A stretch of 62,560 bases of DNA, taken from the NCBI GenBank assembly GCA_015501055.1, contig JADNYV010000209.1:1-62560 (forward strand). Direction: 5' to 3'. Source of the DNA: Mucidula mucida (lineage: Eukaryota > Basidiomycota > Agaricomycetes > Agaricales > Physalacriaceae). Every line of letters starts with the position of its first letter. Position 1 is the stretch's first letter. The translations under genes were made by a program, and so were the position numbers. The notes under the pieces are model-generated. The model was not told the DNA's origin, did no database searches, and saw nothing but the letters and a program-made list of their open reading frames with translations. Of this stretch, positions 1-9,464 are shown one piece after another.

Positions 1-679
1 GTTGTGATATCGTAACCAATCTAGCCCCAAAAGATACTTGTTTTGCCGAGATTGGTGACGGCCAACTCAATCTTTTCGGCGTGATCCCGATCTTCATCCG
101 GACCTCCACAAAACCTTCGATTGCTCCTCCCTCGTTTAGGGTTCCATCCGCATTGTAGACAGGGAGCTTGACCGGTAACTCCTTGATCGGGAGTCCGTTC
201 TTCTCGACGAATTCTTTATTGACACAAGAACCCGTTGCTCCACTGTCAAGAAGGGCACTCGTTTCCCATTCAGAGCCTGTGTGTACGCTCTCTATGGTTA
301 CTCGGAGTTTCATGTCCTGCCCCTTTGTTCCCCGGATGTACTTCCTCGACTTTTTCAACTCCGTCACAACTTCCACCGCAGCTTCCTTTGTCAACGCTCT
401 GATCGCCATCACCTTCTCCTCCGTCGCTTCTCTCTCTCTCCGCTCCGGCATCCATGCTCTCAAAATTCCCACTGCTCTCGACACGTCATCCTCTCTTAGC
501 CGTTGTGCGATCCACTCGGGCGTATTTGGCTCAAATCTTTCTTTCGCAGGTTTTGGTGGTAAAGTCGTCGATGATATTTTAGGTGTTTCAGTACCCGTAC
601 TGTAAATAGATTCTGCATCTGACGACCCTTTCCTTGATGACTGCTCCGGCAGGACTGCGTCTACTGCGGGAGCTTCGCA
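1..679 (-). pseudogene. pol: Gypsy-A copy 1 pol, N-terminal part with aspartic protease
   Basis: This is the beginning of pol, read in the -1 frame relative to gag. The reading frame shows an acidic and basic linker, then a retropepsin-like segment with the catalytic triplet DSG in the context [12 protein letters not shown], as in the other copies. Family knowledge: this protease cleaves the Gag and Gag-Pol polyproteins inside virus-like particles. Near position 88 one base is missing relative to copies 3 and 5 (GATCGGGATC against GATCGGTGATC in sense), which breaks the frame. The rest of pol lies beyond the window start. Antisense ORFs here are shadows. Confidence 0.85.
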
Positions 680-685
680 AAACCC
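643..685 (-). promoter_or_regulatory. Predicted -1 frameshift signal at the gag/pol overlap (copy 1)
   Basis: In sense: slippery GGGTTTT (685-679), 5-nt spacer, then a stem GCTCC/GGAGC and GCAG/CTGC separated by a C-C mismatch, with the gag stop TAG in the loop. It is the same as in the other copies. Confidence 0.7.
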
Positions 686-1587
686 AACTCTTCGGCCAGC
701 TTCTTCTTCTCTCGTCATTCATTTCGGTCCATAAACCCCGAATCGTCTGGGGTCGACCCTTCTTCGGACAGAACCTGCTGACATGGCCGTGTTCGCCACA
801 GCTGAAGCAAAGTCCTCTTCGACGTGCGTTGTCGATGTCCATCGGCCTGCCGGCTCCTCCATAGGTAACACCGGTGGCATCTCGTCGTGTGATCGGCGTT
901 GGAGGTGGTTCGTAGGGTTGACTCTCGATGTAGCCGCCTGCGGAGCTTGGGGCCGGACCTGCATGCCGGACCTCTTGCTCGCCGCCCGCCTTCTCCATAG
1001 CTGATCGATCTGAATGATCTGTGCCTTCCAATCCTTGTACTTCTTTGGCAACCCATCTCGGCTGCCATAGATCTGGTCGATGATCTTCTCGTTGACATTG
1101 GTCTCGAGAAGTCGCACGACAAATGCGTCATCCTTCGAGTATTCCGCCTGAGTAAGCAGGACCTCGAACTTCTGAAAGAAATCTTGAGCGGTGTCTTGCC
1201 CCTGGCGCAACCGTTCGATCTGATCTTGCGCATCTCGCGCGAGGTTGGAGTCCACAAATCGCTCCTTCAAGTTCTCCTTGAACTCAGTCCAAGAGACTGT
1301 CCATTCCTCTTCCTCCTCGTCGAAGTTCTGGTCCGAGTAGTTCTGGACCCATGCATCAACGTGATCTCCTCGGATGTAGGAGAGAACAACATCAATCCTT
1401 TCGGAGTCCGATGTGAGGTTGTTCTTCTTGTCACGGATGTATGTGAACATGATCGCCACCAGCTCTTGTACTTGGACTTGTCCCCGTCATAGTCATAAGG
1501 CTTGTTGACAAGGGATCGGCCTTTGGTTTCGTCATTGGCGTGATGAGCGGGTGTGTGATGAGCGGCTTCGGGTGCTTCGTTGGACAT
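661..1587 (-). pseudogene. gag: Gypsy-A copy 1 gag
   Basis: Capsid and nucleocapsid polyprotein of the retrotransposon, starting MSNEAPEAAHHTPAHH and ending LPQ before TAG, as in the 309-codon gag of copies 3 and 6. It carries the retrotransposon gag core and a CCHC zinc knuckle (CFSCGEHGHVSRFC). Two frameshifts are visible. One missing base near 1452 (GATCATG against GATCAATG) splits the N-terminus from the core. A second near 893 puts the zinc knuckle in another frame. It cannot make a full Gag as written. Single-base gaps in a nearly identical copy could be real or assembly errors. Confidence 0.9.
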
Positions 1588-2184
1588 GATGGATCGGGGT
1601 GATGGGATCGGAGAGTGAAAGGGTGAAAGTGGGGATATGGGTGATGCGGATTTGGATGAAACGGGTGAGGGAATAGAGGTTTGGATGAATAGGGAGGGAT
1701 CGCCTAGATCTGAAATAGAATCCAGGACTTGGTAGGGTGGGGAATGATGATGTGTATCGTAAGGTAAGTAAAGTAGGTAGGTATCGTAACTGTCTACACT
1801 ATTTTACCGACTACTGACTACGTATCTACGGAGCCCAAGAGCTCGTCACAAGTTCGCAATTGCCCAGCCGACGTCCCTCTGGTGTGAGGTAAGCCGAAGT
1901 TTTCCTGGGAACGGGGGTTGACCCGTAAACAGCGCCCACTGAAGTGCAACTGCCAAAAGTTCGTTCTCGTGAGAGCGGCTACTTCCAGCACCCGAGGCAG
2001 TTATCTCTAACTGTTAGCCGGCGCTACTGGGACCAATACACACGTATGCGGACGTGCGCTGGAATTAGGAATCCGTCGATCTGTAAACAGGAAAGGGAAT
2101 GGGGAATGTGCGATGATCAAACAGCGAAGTGCTGATCGACGATCAGGGATGTGTGGTAGGTGGTAGAAAGTAGTTCCGATCTTC
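1588..2184 (-). other. Gypsy-A copy 1 untranslated leader with primer binding site
   Basis: Non-coding leader between LTR and gag. Its first bases (sense AGATCGGAACTA, 2182-2171) are complementary to TAGTTCCGATCT in the LTR (2301-2290). It also carries the hairpin CAGTTA-GAGA-TAACTG found in the leaders of all copies. Confidence 0.75.
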
Positions 2185-2713
2185 TGTTAGCGACTGACTA
2201 AGCCACGAGACTCAACCAGGTACCACAGCAAGAACTAAGGAAGAAAGCGTTCGCGTTCGTAAGACTAGGCTAGGCCAGGTGTATAAACGAGATCGGAACT
2301 AAAGTACAATGATACTACACTACTGCTTATATACTAGTAAGTCTGTGTTTGAGACTCCTTGTCCATACGCGTTTCCACTAGGGATGCTCCACGCCCTTGA
2401 CCCAGTGTTGTATGCTACTAGTCCGTGAAACCATTAAATACGAGTGGTAACTGCATGTAAGTAATAATACTGAAACGACCATGTGTACTACGAGTGTCGG
2501 CGGTGTGTATACAATAGGGAGTCCATGAGGTATCGGCATGTATGATGTCATCCATGTGTTGGGCGTGTGTCCGACATGAGTACGGCTTCGGTAATGAAAA
2601 GGGATATGATCGGTGACGAAACAGATGATGAAACGGTCCGTTGGTTGATAAGACAAGGCTCCCGATAAGATATGATAAGATGTGAAAATGTGAAAATATG
2701 GCGATTCATAACA
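2185..2713 (-). repeat. Gypsy-A copy 1 5' LTR
   Basis: 529 bp with ends TGTTATG and GCTAACA in sense, aligning end to end with the LTRs of copies 3, 5 and 6. It contains a TATATAAG promoter box and, about 30 nt later, the self-primer sequence. Confidence 0.93.
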
Positions 2714-3133
2714 GGGTTGTCAAGATGGGGACTGGGGCTATCAGCTGGATGAGCCGGCTTCAATCTTCCCCAGTCCCCATCTTTTGTCACTTTGTCGACA
2801 ACAGAATCCGAGTTCGTCGCTGCCTGCTCTTCGGGTCAGGAGATCATGTGGCTACGCAACCTCTTCACCGAGTTCGGCTATAAACTCACCTCGGCATCCC
2901 AACTCTACACCAATAATCAATCTGCTATGGCAGTTGCCAGGAACCCAGAGCATCACGGACGTATGAAGAACCTCGACCTCAAGTTTTATTGGTTGCGGGA
3001 ACAAGTTGCCCGCCGAAAAATCCGCATCGACCACATCCGCACGGATGACATGCCAGCCGATGCTCTGACGAAGGCTCTCGGCCGGGAGAAGATGCAGCAT
3101 ATGGTCAAGCTGCTCGGGCTCATTCCATCCTAG
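2714..3133 (+). pseudogene. pol: Ty1/copia pol C-terminus (RNase H), interrupted
   Basis: C-terminal end of a copia polyprotein. The sequence reads GAISWMSRLQ, then VTLSTTESEFVAA, the NQSAMAVARNPEHH block and ADALTKALG, which are the signature blocks of the copia RNase H tail. The stop is TAG at 3131-3133, followed by a polypurine tract and an LTR. Upstream coding is cut by Gypsy-A copy 1. About 20 extra bases between the SRLQ and VTLSTTE blocks shift the frame and form a perfect inverted repeat with upstream sequence. It is non-functional as written. Confidence 0.88.
2722..2783. repeat. Perfect 16-bp inverted repeat inside copia RNase H
   Basis: AAGATGGGGACTGGGG at 2722-2737 is exactly inverted at 2768-2783 with a 30-nt loop. 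The right arm falls where copia relatives have no sequence, so it looks like an inverted copy inserted beside its template. Confidence 0.85.
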
Positions 3134-3154
3134 ACGTATCCAGCTGAGGGGGAG

Positions 3155-3361
3155 TGTTACAGTACAGCTAGTACACGTCTACATTCGGACCCATAATTAC
3201 ATCATCATAGTTTACATATAGCCGGAGGCGACGGTGACTAGACTTAACGTCTTACCGTCACCGTCGACTCCAGGTACGTAGCTACCTTACCTGCTACTAA
3301 TTCAAACGTCTTACCGTCACCGTCGACTCCAGGTTCGCTCTAAGCTCCCTGCTCCTTGACA
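3155..3361 (+). repeat. Copia 3' LTR
   Basis: It starts TGTTACAG directly after the purine tract CTGAGGGGGAG and ends CTTGACA at the point where DUF6535 homology resumes. It holds a 30-bp direct repeat (3246-3275 and 3305-3334) and a CGACGGTGAC/GTCACCGTCG inverted repeat. The 3' boundary is inferred from the TG...CA ends and from the break in gene A. The 5' LTR is outside the window. Confidence 0.7.
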
Positions 3362-4262
3362 AAGGTATATGACGAGACCAAGTAGAAACATGCCCAGGGA
3401 TAGGTGCATGAACACAGGAAGAAGACCGATCATCAATGGGACGTGCCACTTCTGAAAGCTGTCATTTCTGAATTGACGCGTACGGGCCTGGTCTCTAGGC
3501 GTGCCTGAGGGAACGGACATGTACTGGTGTATCCACTGCTTTACTAGAACGGTGATGAGGGCGGTGCTGAGGCTGAGTCCCAAGCTCGAAAACCACAGCC
3601 CGTTGACCCAGAGATCATTCTTTTGCGAGCGGAAGGAGGACCCGGCTGCATCCAGAAGAGATGGGGAAGAAAGCTTGTCCCCTGTCGCAATGGCGTACTC
3701 GAGCTTGATCAGCTCTAATATCAACGTCGCCGTGACCTTGCTGTAGTTGACTTGAAGATTTTGGCACGTCTGAACAACAAAATTCGTCACTACAGCAGAG
3801 AATATAGCGGCCTTGACGAGAGATTAGGAGGGACGCAGAATGCAATCGCGGAACTCACAAAGACAAGAAGCATATCAAGTCCTTCTCGCCAATCCTCGAC
3901 TACTTCCACAGCAATCTTGGTAGCTTCGTCGTTATAAGTCATCCAGACACGGGCAGTAGGGCCCATCTCTGTGAACTCTTTGTCTGGCGGATATTTCCGC
4001 TCGTAATCGAAATAATCTAATGCGAGCCTGGTCAGCGAGGCAACGGCACAGAGGAGACTTCACCATTAAGAAAGGACGGCTTCCAACTTCCCTCGGAGAC
4101 GCCCGCTTTCGCATGACAGGAAGCAGACTCGATGCTGTTGACGTCGAGATCATTTCTTCCAACTAAGGGTATGGTTTGTGAAATTGGAGCTGTAGGATAT
4201 CCGAGACGTAGTAGAGGGTATGCAGTCGACGCACCCGGTGCGTCTAGTCGTCCGAGGGACAT
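3362..4262 (-). pseudogene. DUF6535 paralogue A, truncated by copia insertion
   Basis: The 5' half of a DUF6535 gene, of unknown function. Exon 1 is 4262-4064 (start MSLGRLDAPGAS, a divergent low-complexity N-terminus). Exon 2 is 4016-3859 (158 nt, DYFDYERKYPPD to DWREGLDMLLVF), the same length as exon 2 of B and C. Exon 3 runs from 3811 to 3362. The introns are 47 bp each with GT-AG ends. Exon 3 carries the conserved VVQTCQ, DLWVNGLWF and KWHVPLMIGLLPV segments, including predicted membrane helices. Homology stops at LGLVIYL, exactly at the copia LTR end. The 3' half should lie on the far side of the copia element, outside the window. Confidence 0.85.
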
Positions 4263-5255
4263 GGGGAACGGATGAACAGCGCTGCTAGGTGATGGGTAAT
4301 GCTGATCAAGTTTATAACAAAAGATCCGTATTGTCTAGCTGGGTCCAAAGCTTCAGACACTCGACCTTTTGTTCGTCATAGCTATTATCATCTTACCGTG
4401 TAACTGGAAACAATCAGATGCAGTGATACACGGGACCACAACGCTTGGCCTATTCTGCGATTCCTTCAGTAGCGGCATCAAACCTCATGTTGAGGCCTCC
4501 TTCAGCGCATCCTATCAAGCCGGCTAATGTTGATCCAGCCGTAATCCGTAGTGTTGAAGGAGAAATTGGTTTGACGATAACGGTGACATTGTCGAAGTAG
4601 TGATGGGCGGCGAATGCCGCGAGAGCGGAGTTCAAAATGCTCCTTGTCCTCCTTTGCTCCGACGTATGAGTTCAACGTTCCAAAGTTCAAACGTTAAAGG
4701 AATCAATCGCTAACGCGGTACTAATTGTCTTCTATTGTTGGATGAGCCACAATTTATTTCGCAGTTCCGAAGTACTACGATGGAACTGCCAAAAGACGAG
4801 AATTTATGGCGCTTGTGCGTCACTCCTCACGGCACCTGGCACGCCTACATACGGACTCTCTGGCACTGAGACTGAAAGTGTACGGCTCGGCTCTCTTCCT
4901 TCGTTACGCGTACCTTCAGGCTCAAGTCGCCGTCTCTGGTGGGATAGTAGTAACTACGAAAGATGGCTGGGCTAAGTCTGCTCCTACATCATTCCCTTCC
5001 ATGATACGCTGTTGAGTACAACATTGAGAATAAGGCCTAACGATTACGTGCTGCCAAACGAGATACTCTCTTGTTCTGTAGGTTATTCGTGTCTGTAGAT
5101 CACCGACAAGGGTAACCTTGTACTATCAACGTGCCACTCTTTCTACTTCGAGCGCCTTGTTTTCAACCTCTTGTTTCTCGCCGCTTATATTCGTGAATGT
5201 CTGCAGCCTTGGGTAAGCCCTTCACCCCATCTCGCGCTGAACATCGGCTGCACAT
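4263..5255. other. Intergenic, no confident gene
   Basis: Region between divergent DUF6535 genes A and B. A 61-residue minus ORF (4635-4450) is the longest plausible frame, but I recognise nothing in it and see no supporting splice structure. Confidence 0.5.
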
Positions 5256-5504
5256 ATGTCGTCTGAGATGACAAACCGATTGCATCCCGCTTTACAGCCA
5301 CTATACGATCGCCCTCCTGACACTTCAGCCACCTCTCAGGACGCAATAACGTACTACTCTATTCCACTTGGTGATTGTCGATCCTCCTCAGGCGCTGCGA
5401 AAAGTCATTGTAGCAATCACAGGAGGGTAACTTATCTCCTTTACTACATGTATAAACAATACTGATGTACCTCCAGTACTCATTCTGAGGCTACTACAAA
5501 AGAT

Positions 5505-5741
5505 ATGTTCGCCGCCTTCAGATCCAACCCAGCAGTGTACGCGCAGGACCCGACCGATGTCCATGCTGTCTGGACTAGATGGCGTACTCGAAAATTGGAC
5601 GTTAGGCGGCGAGCTCTTGACTTCGTAAGCAATCATGGGCTCTCCTGGACAGATGCAATAACACTTCAGACATGCATTGAATCTGGCCTGTTGCCCCTGC
5701 ACAATGGGACCATCGATCCGACTTTGGTGCGAACTCAATGA
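5505..5741 (+). CDS. Unassigned small ORF
   Basis: A 78-residue frame with mixed composition (MFAAFRSNPAVYAQDP, then a basic WTRWRTRKLDVRRR stretch). A plausible 3' splice site (CTCCAG) lies just upstream, and an ATG-started frame at 5256 could be an earlier exon. I do not recognise the product and could not define a clean donor in matching phase. It may be a gene remnant or chance. Confidence 0.2.
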   Translation: MFAAFRSNPAVYAQDPTDVHAVWTRWRTRKLDVRRRALDFVSNHGLSWTDAITLQTCIESGLLPLHNGTIDPTLVRTQ

Positions 5742-5744
5742 AGT

Positions 5745-6070
5745 GCTTACGAATACCGTTGCGTAGAACATACCTCGACGCGTCTCCTAGTCTACACCAC
5801 ATTCTAATCAATATGTAATGCCTTTCCCCCTACTGTATCGCCTTCTGCCTGTACTGCCTTTTGCCGCCACCAAATCTAATTGTTCTCCGCGCCACCGGAA
5901 CATTACGACAGAAAACAATCACACTGATCATTGAGCAACCAAGATTAGACAAAAAAGCCTACCCCGAGTTACGGAAGGCTATGGACGGTATGCGTGTTTT
6001 GTTATAACTTGATGAACGTCTCAGCTATCTCATCATTTCTATTCCTTTCCCGTCGTCTTTTGGCCCCGTA
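5745..6070. other. Upstream region of gene B
   Basis: Non-coding as far as I can see. No clear TATA box is visible close to the proposed start at 6071. Confidence 0.4.
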
Positions 6071-7652
6071 ATGTCACGCATAGGTAAACACGACTCCTAC
6101 CCTCGTCAGCCCCTCAAATCCCCCACTGGCTCGACAGGTTTTTCCGTAACCTCTAACGCATCGACGCTGCGTGCCAATAGCTCCAGCGTCGACAGCTCCG
6201 ATCCTAGTCATGCCGGACTTGGCGGGCACACTTGTTTGCAGAAACAGGCAGCATCGAATGGTGCGATTTGCTTGATGACTGACTGGATTACGCTAACACG
6301 TCTTCGTACATAGATTCCTCTGATTATGAGCAGAAATACCCTGCCGACGAGGAGTTCAAAGAGATGACCCCTGCGGCTCGCGTGTGGATTGTGTATAACG
6401 ATGAAGCCATGAAGTATGTCATTGAATCAGTGGAAGATTGGAGAGACGGACTCGATATGCTCCTTGTCTTCGTGAGTTACCATAATAACCGGTCATCCTG
6501 ATCTCCTCATTTCAGGCTGCCATATTCTCTGCTGTAGTGACCACTTTCCTCGTTCAGACTTGCCAGGACCTTCGAGTGGATTACGGCGAAGTCACAGCGA
6601 TGCTAGTCCTCGAGTTGATTAAACTCGAATTTGAACTTGCCAAGGGTGCCTCTCCTAAGGACCTTTCCCCGCCTTCTTCTATGACTGCCGTGTCTTCCTT
6701 CCACCCCAAAAGAAGTGATCTCTTGGTTAATGAGCTGTGGTTTGCTAGCCTAGGGCTCAGCCTGACCACGGCGCTTATCACAGTTTTGACCAAACAGTGG
6801 ATCCACCAATACATGGCCATGCCATCGAGGTCACCTAGACATCGCGCGCGTACGCGTCAATTCCGTAATGACAGCTTTCAGAAGTGGCATGTGCCGCTTA
6901 TAATCGGTCTACTTCCTGTTCTCATGCACTTGGCACTCGGCATATTCTTTGTTGGTCTGGTCATGTATCTTTACGGACTCAGCGGGATCATAGCAGCGAC
7001 ACTTGGCTGCATTGCAGGTCTCGCGTTTCTTGCGTATTTCTCCAGCAATCTTCTTCCTCTGTTTTTCCCCGACTGTCCGTATAAGACGCTGTTATCTCAT
7101 TACGCTTATGCCACTCTAAGCTACGTGAAACGACGATTTCCCTGCCTTTGGGGCCCTCGCCGCCGTAAGACCAGCGGTTGTTCGCTGAAAGATGTCGAGG
7201 GCACGCTTGTTGTTAAGCACGCGGACAAACTCGATGCTCACGCGATCGTCTGGATGCACAACACATCCCCCAATCTCTCTGTTCGGAGCATTGCTTTGCA
7301 GGCCGTCAGTAGTCTCCCTTTGCAGAGTGTAAAGATACTCGAGGGCGCTGAGGGTATAATACCTTCGGTGAAGCAAGCAATCGAAGTTCACCATCGTTTT
7401 GATCAACCCGTTGACCGTTACGAACGCTTCCATCGCGCGGCGATACGCACAGGGGACGGCAGACTTGCGTTACCGACCCATGCTCCAAACCGGTATACTC
7501 GTTTATTACACTGTTCTCCGTTCGCTGCGGTCCAGATGTTGCGAGAGAATCTGCTGCATACGTCCGTCGAGCCTGAGCGAAAGCTGGACGTCGTTTTCTG
7601 GGCTAGAATCTTCCAGAACGCGCTTCGTGCTGGGCTGGGCTGGCTAGAGATT

Positions 7653-7990
7653 AGAGGATTTTTGTAACGCCCAATTTTTGGCTTCCGAGGTAATTCCGGG
7701 TCGTGCCGGGGATCCGAATCCAACATTTGGTTCGTTCCACATTTGGGTGTGCCTGCGAGCAATAATGCGCTACAGCGTCACCCCCGCCATGGTCCCTCCT
7801 CACACTTGGTAGGTCTAATTGCATGAGTGAATCCAGCTCTGAGACAACATATGAAGGGAAGGGGAGGACGAATGCACCCACAAATGCGCGCATTTGCTGA
7901 AGACCCGCCTTCCTAAACAAGCCCAACGACAAACTCCGTTAAATCCGAAATCATCAAGGCAAAATTTGGACCGCGCTACAAAAATCCTCT
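7653..7990. mobile_element. 338-bp MITE-like element in gene B exon 3
   Basis: Terminal inverted repeats AGAGGATTTTTGTAACGC and, on the other end inverted, AGAGGATTTTTGTAGCGC (one mismatch in 18). It is flanked by ATT on both sides. Alternatively the unit is 7654-7989 with a TA duplication. Both readings keep the gene B frame. It has no coding capacity and is non-autonomous. Superfamily is uncertain: TA would suggest Tc1/mariner. Confidence 0.82.
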
Positions 7991-8458
7991 ATTAGCCATG
8001 ACGGGCCTCCAACCCGCATTTGGGAAGCACTGCTTAAAAGTGTGGTTGGAGACCACTCCTGTATTCATCAGAACTGCGACGGCAAACGACCTGGACTTTG
8101 CTCATTCTCGTTGGAGTGCGGCACTTTGCAGAATTCGGAGCTCATAATCAATTCGTACGATTTGAACTACGACGGCACTACGACAGAGCTGACATGCGCA
8201 TTGGCCAATGACATGGGTCCGTCTTTTGTTCGGTGGTTGTTGCATGTTGGGTTTCCTACTGCTTCGCGTTCCGCGGCAAAATACACTCAACATAATCCAG
8301 ACGATGTGTTCCTAGTGCTCACCATGCTACAGTCTAAATCGATCCAGCAGACATCATATCTCCCGGAAGATGATGATTACGATGAAGAGAATGACTCCTT
8401 GTTCTATCGAGTCGTGGAGGTTGTCGAGTCCTACACCATTGCCGCCGGAATGCACAAC

Positions 8459-8979
8459 CAAGAGGGACGCCCGATCCGGATCTCAAACACGATTCCCACG
8501 ACACCCCCCCCCCAGTTTTAGGAAGGACCCTTGGACGGCTCCTCAACGGCAGAGCTGTGTGTTTGTCAGCGACTCGCTCGAGGCTTGAGCTAGCGACAGC
8601 GAGACGGTTGACTATGAGTGCATGAACAGCTATAAGTGCTCGCATTGAGCAACATATCTCTTACAGTCTTGCAATTCAGCAAATACAGTACTATCTCCCG
8701 CTTACACCTTCATACTTGACGGGGGCAACCTGATTACATTTGGGAACATAAATTACACTAAACACATTATCTGCAAATTCATGTCTTCCTGACATTCAAG
8801 TTCAGCACCCGCAATGGTGCAAACCTCTCCTCTCATGTGAACTGTTTCTTCATTGCCACGCTGCACGGCTCTTGGATGCCGATACGTCACGGCTTCAGCA
8901 CGGCAAAGCTCGGTTGATGGTTGGCTGGTTCTCGCGTGGCTACATCAGTGTTCGAGATCTGGATCGGGCGTCCCTCTTG
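8459..8979. mobile_element. 521-bp hAT-type MITE in gene B exon 3
   Basis: Terminal inverted repeats of 32 bp with two mismatches, starting CAAGAGGGACGCCCGATCC. A perfect 8-bp duplication TGCACAAC (8451-8458 and 8980-8987) flanks it. An 8-bp duplication is the hallmark of the hAT superfamily. It has no transposase frame. A run of C near 8504-8513 lies inside. Confidence 0.9.
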
Positions 8980-9209
8980 TGCACAACAGTCCCCACAAGG
9001 ACATTGATCGCGCCGCTATTGTGGCATTACGCGCCGTCGTCAATTACGATTACTTCGGAACAGGGACCATTCTGATCTCACAAGACGAGGCGTTCGTGGT
9101 CAAGTGTCTTTTCAGGGGTCTTAATCGTCGCTACGAGTTTTCAGCCCCCGATGACCATGATTATACATGGCTAACTTCCGACCTCTTCACGAAGATATGG
9201 CGCGTGGTA

Positions 9210-9464
9210 CTGTACTAACGCGACCGTTAATTCACATAACGCGTCACAGGGCCCCGTGAAGTGAACTAATTCGGCTTCCATAACGCGTAACAACGGTAAA
9301 TTTTGTCGGGATCAGCCCAAATGCGGAAATTTTCGCCGCGGCGGCTCGCGCCGCCGCCTCCCGCGGCTCCCAATATGGTCTATGGACCCTGGATGAACTA
9401 CTGGTAATTTAGTTCACAATCATAACGCGTAACATGCCGTGAAGATCCGGTCGCGTTAGTACAG
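9210..9464. mobile_element. 255-bp Tc1/mariner-type MITE in gene B exon 3
   Basis: Perfect 17-bp terminal inverted repeats CTGTACTAACGCGACCG, flanked by TA on both sides (9208-9209 and 9465-9466). The motif CATAACGCGT recurs inside (near 9234, 9278 and 9420), and a GC-rich palindromic core lies around 9331-9370. The left end supplies the stop codon at 9216-9218. Confidence 0.88.

Larger units (their letters stand above)
1..2713 (-). mobile_element. Gypsy-A copy 1, 5' part of a minus-strand chromovirus
   Basis: Partial Ty3/gypsy LTR retrotransposon on the minus strand, cut by the window start. Order on the minus strand: 5' LTR (2713-2185), self-primer binding site (2182-2171), leader, gag, frameshift signal, start of pol. 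It is near-identical in sequence to copies 3, 5 and 6. The LTR interrupts copia pol coding sequence that resumes at 2714, so this element is nested in a copia element. The second LTR and target duplication lie outside the window. Confidence 0.93.

Noticed and set aside
2378..2656. A 92-codon ORF open in nearly every Gypsy-A LTR (also at 20040, 26028, 48510, 55583 and 62077)
   Set aside because: It starts at TTG, not ATG, and the LTR copies are too similar for its openness to mean anything.
7653..7990. Solo LTR (TGTAACGCCC...GCGCTACA)
   Set aside because: The inverted repeat extends beyond these TG/CA ends and no direct duplication flanks them. A TIR element explains the borders better.
9207..9464. 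The 255-bp element acting as an intron (GT...AG with TACTAAC)
   Set aside because: Splicing at those sites would leave the downstream frame wrong. TA duplication and perfect inverted ends fit a transposon.
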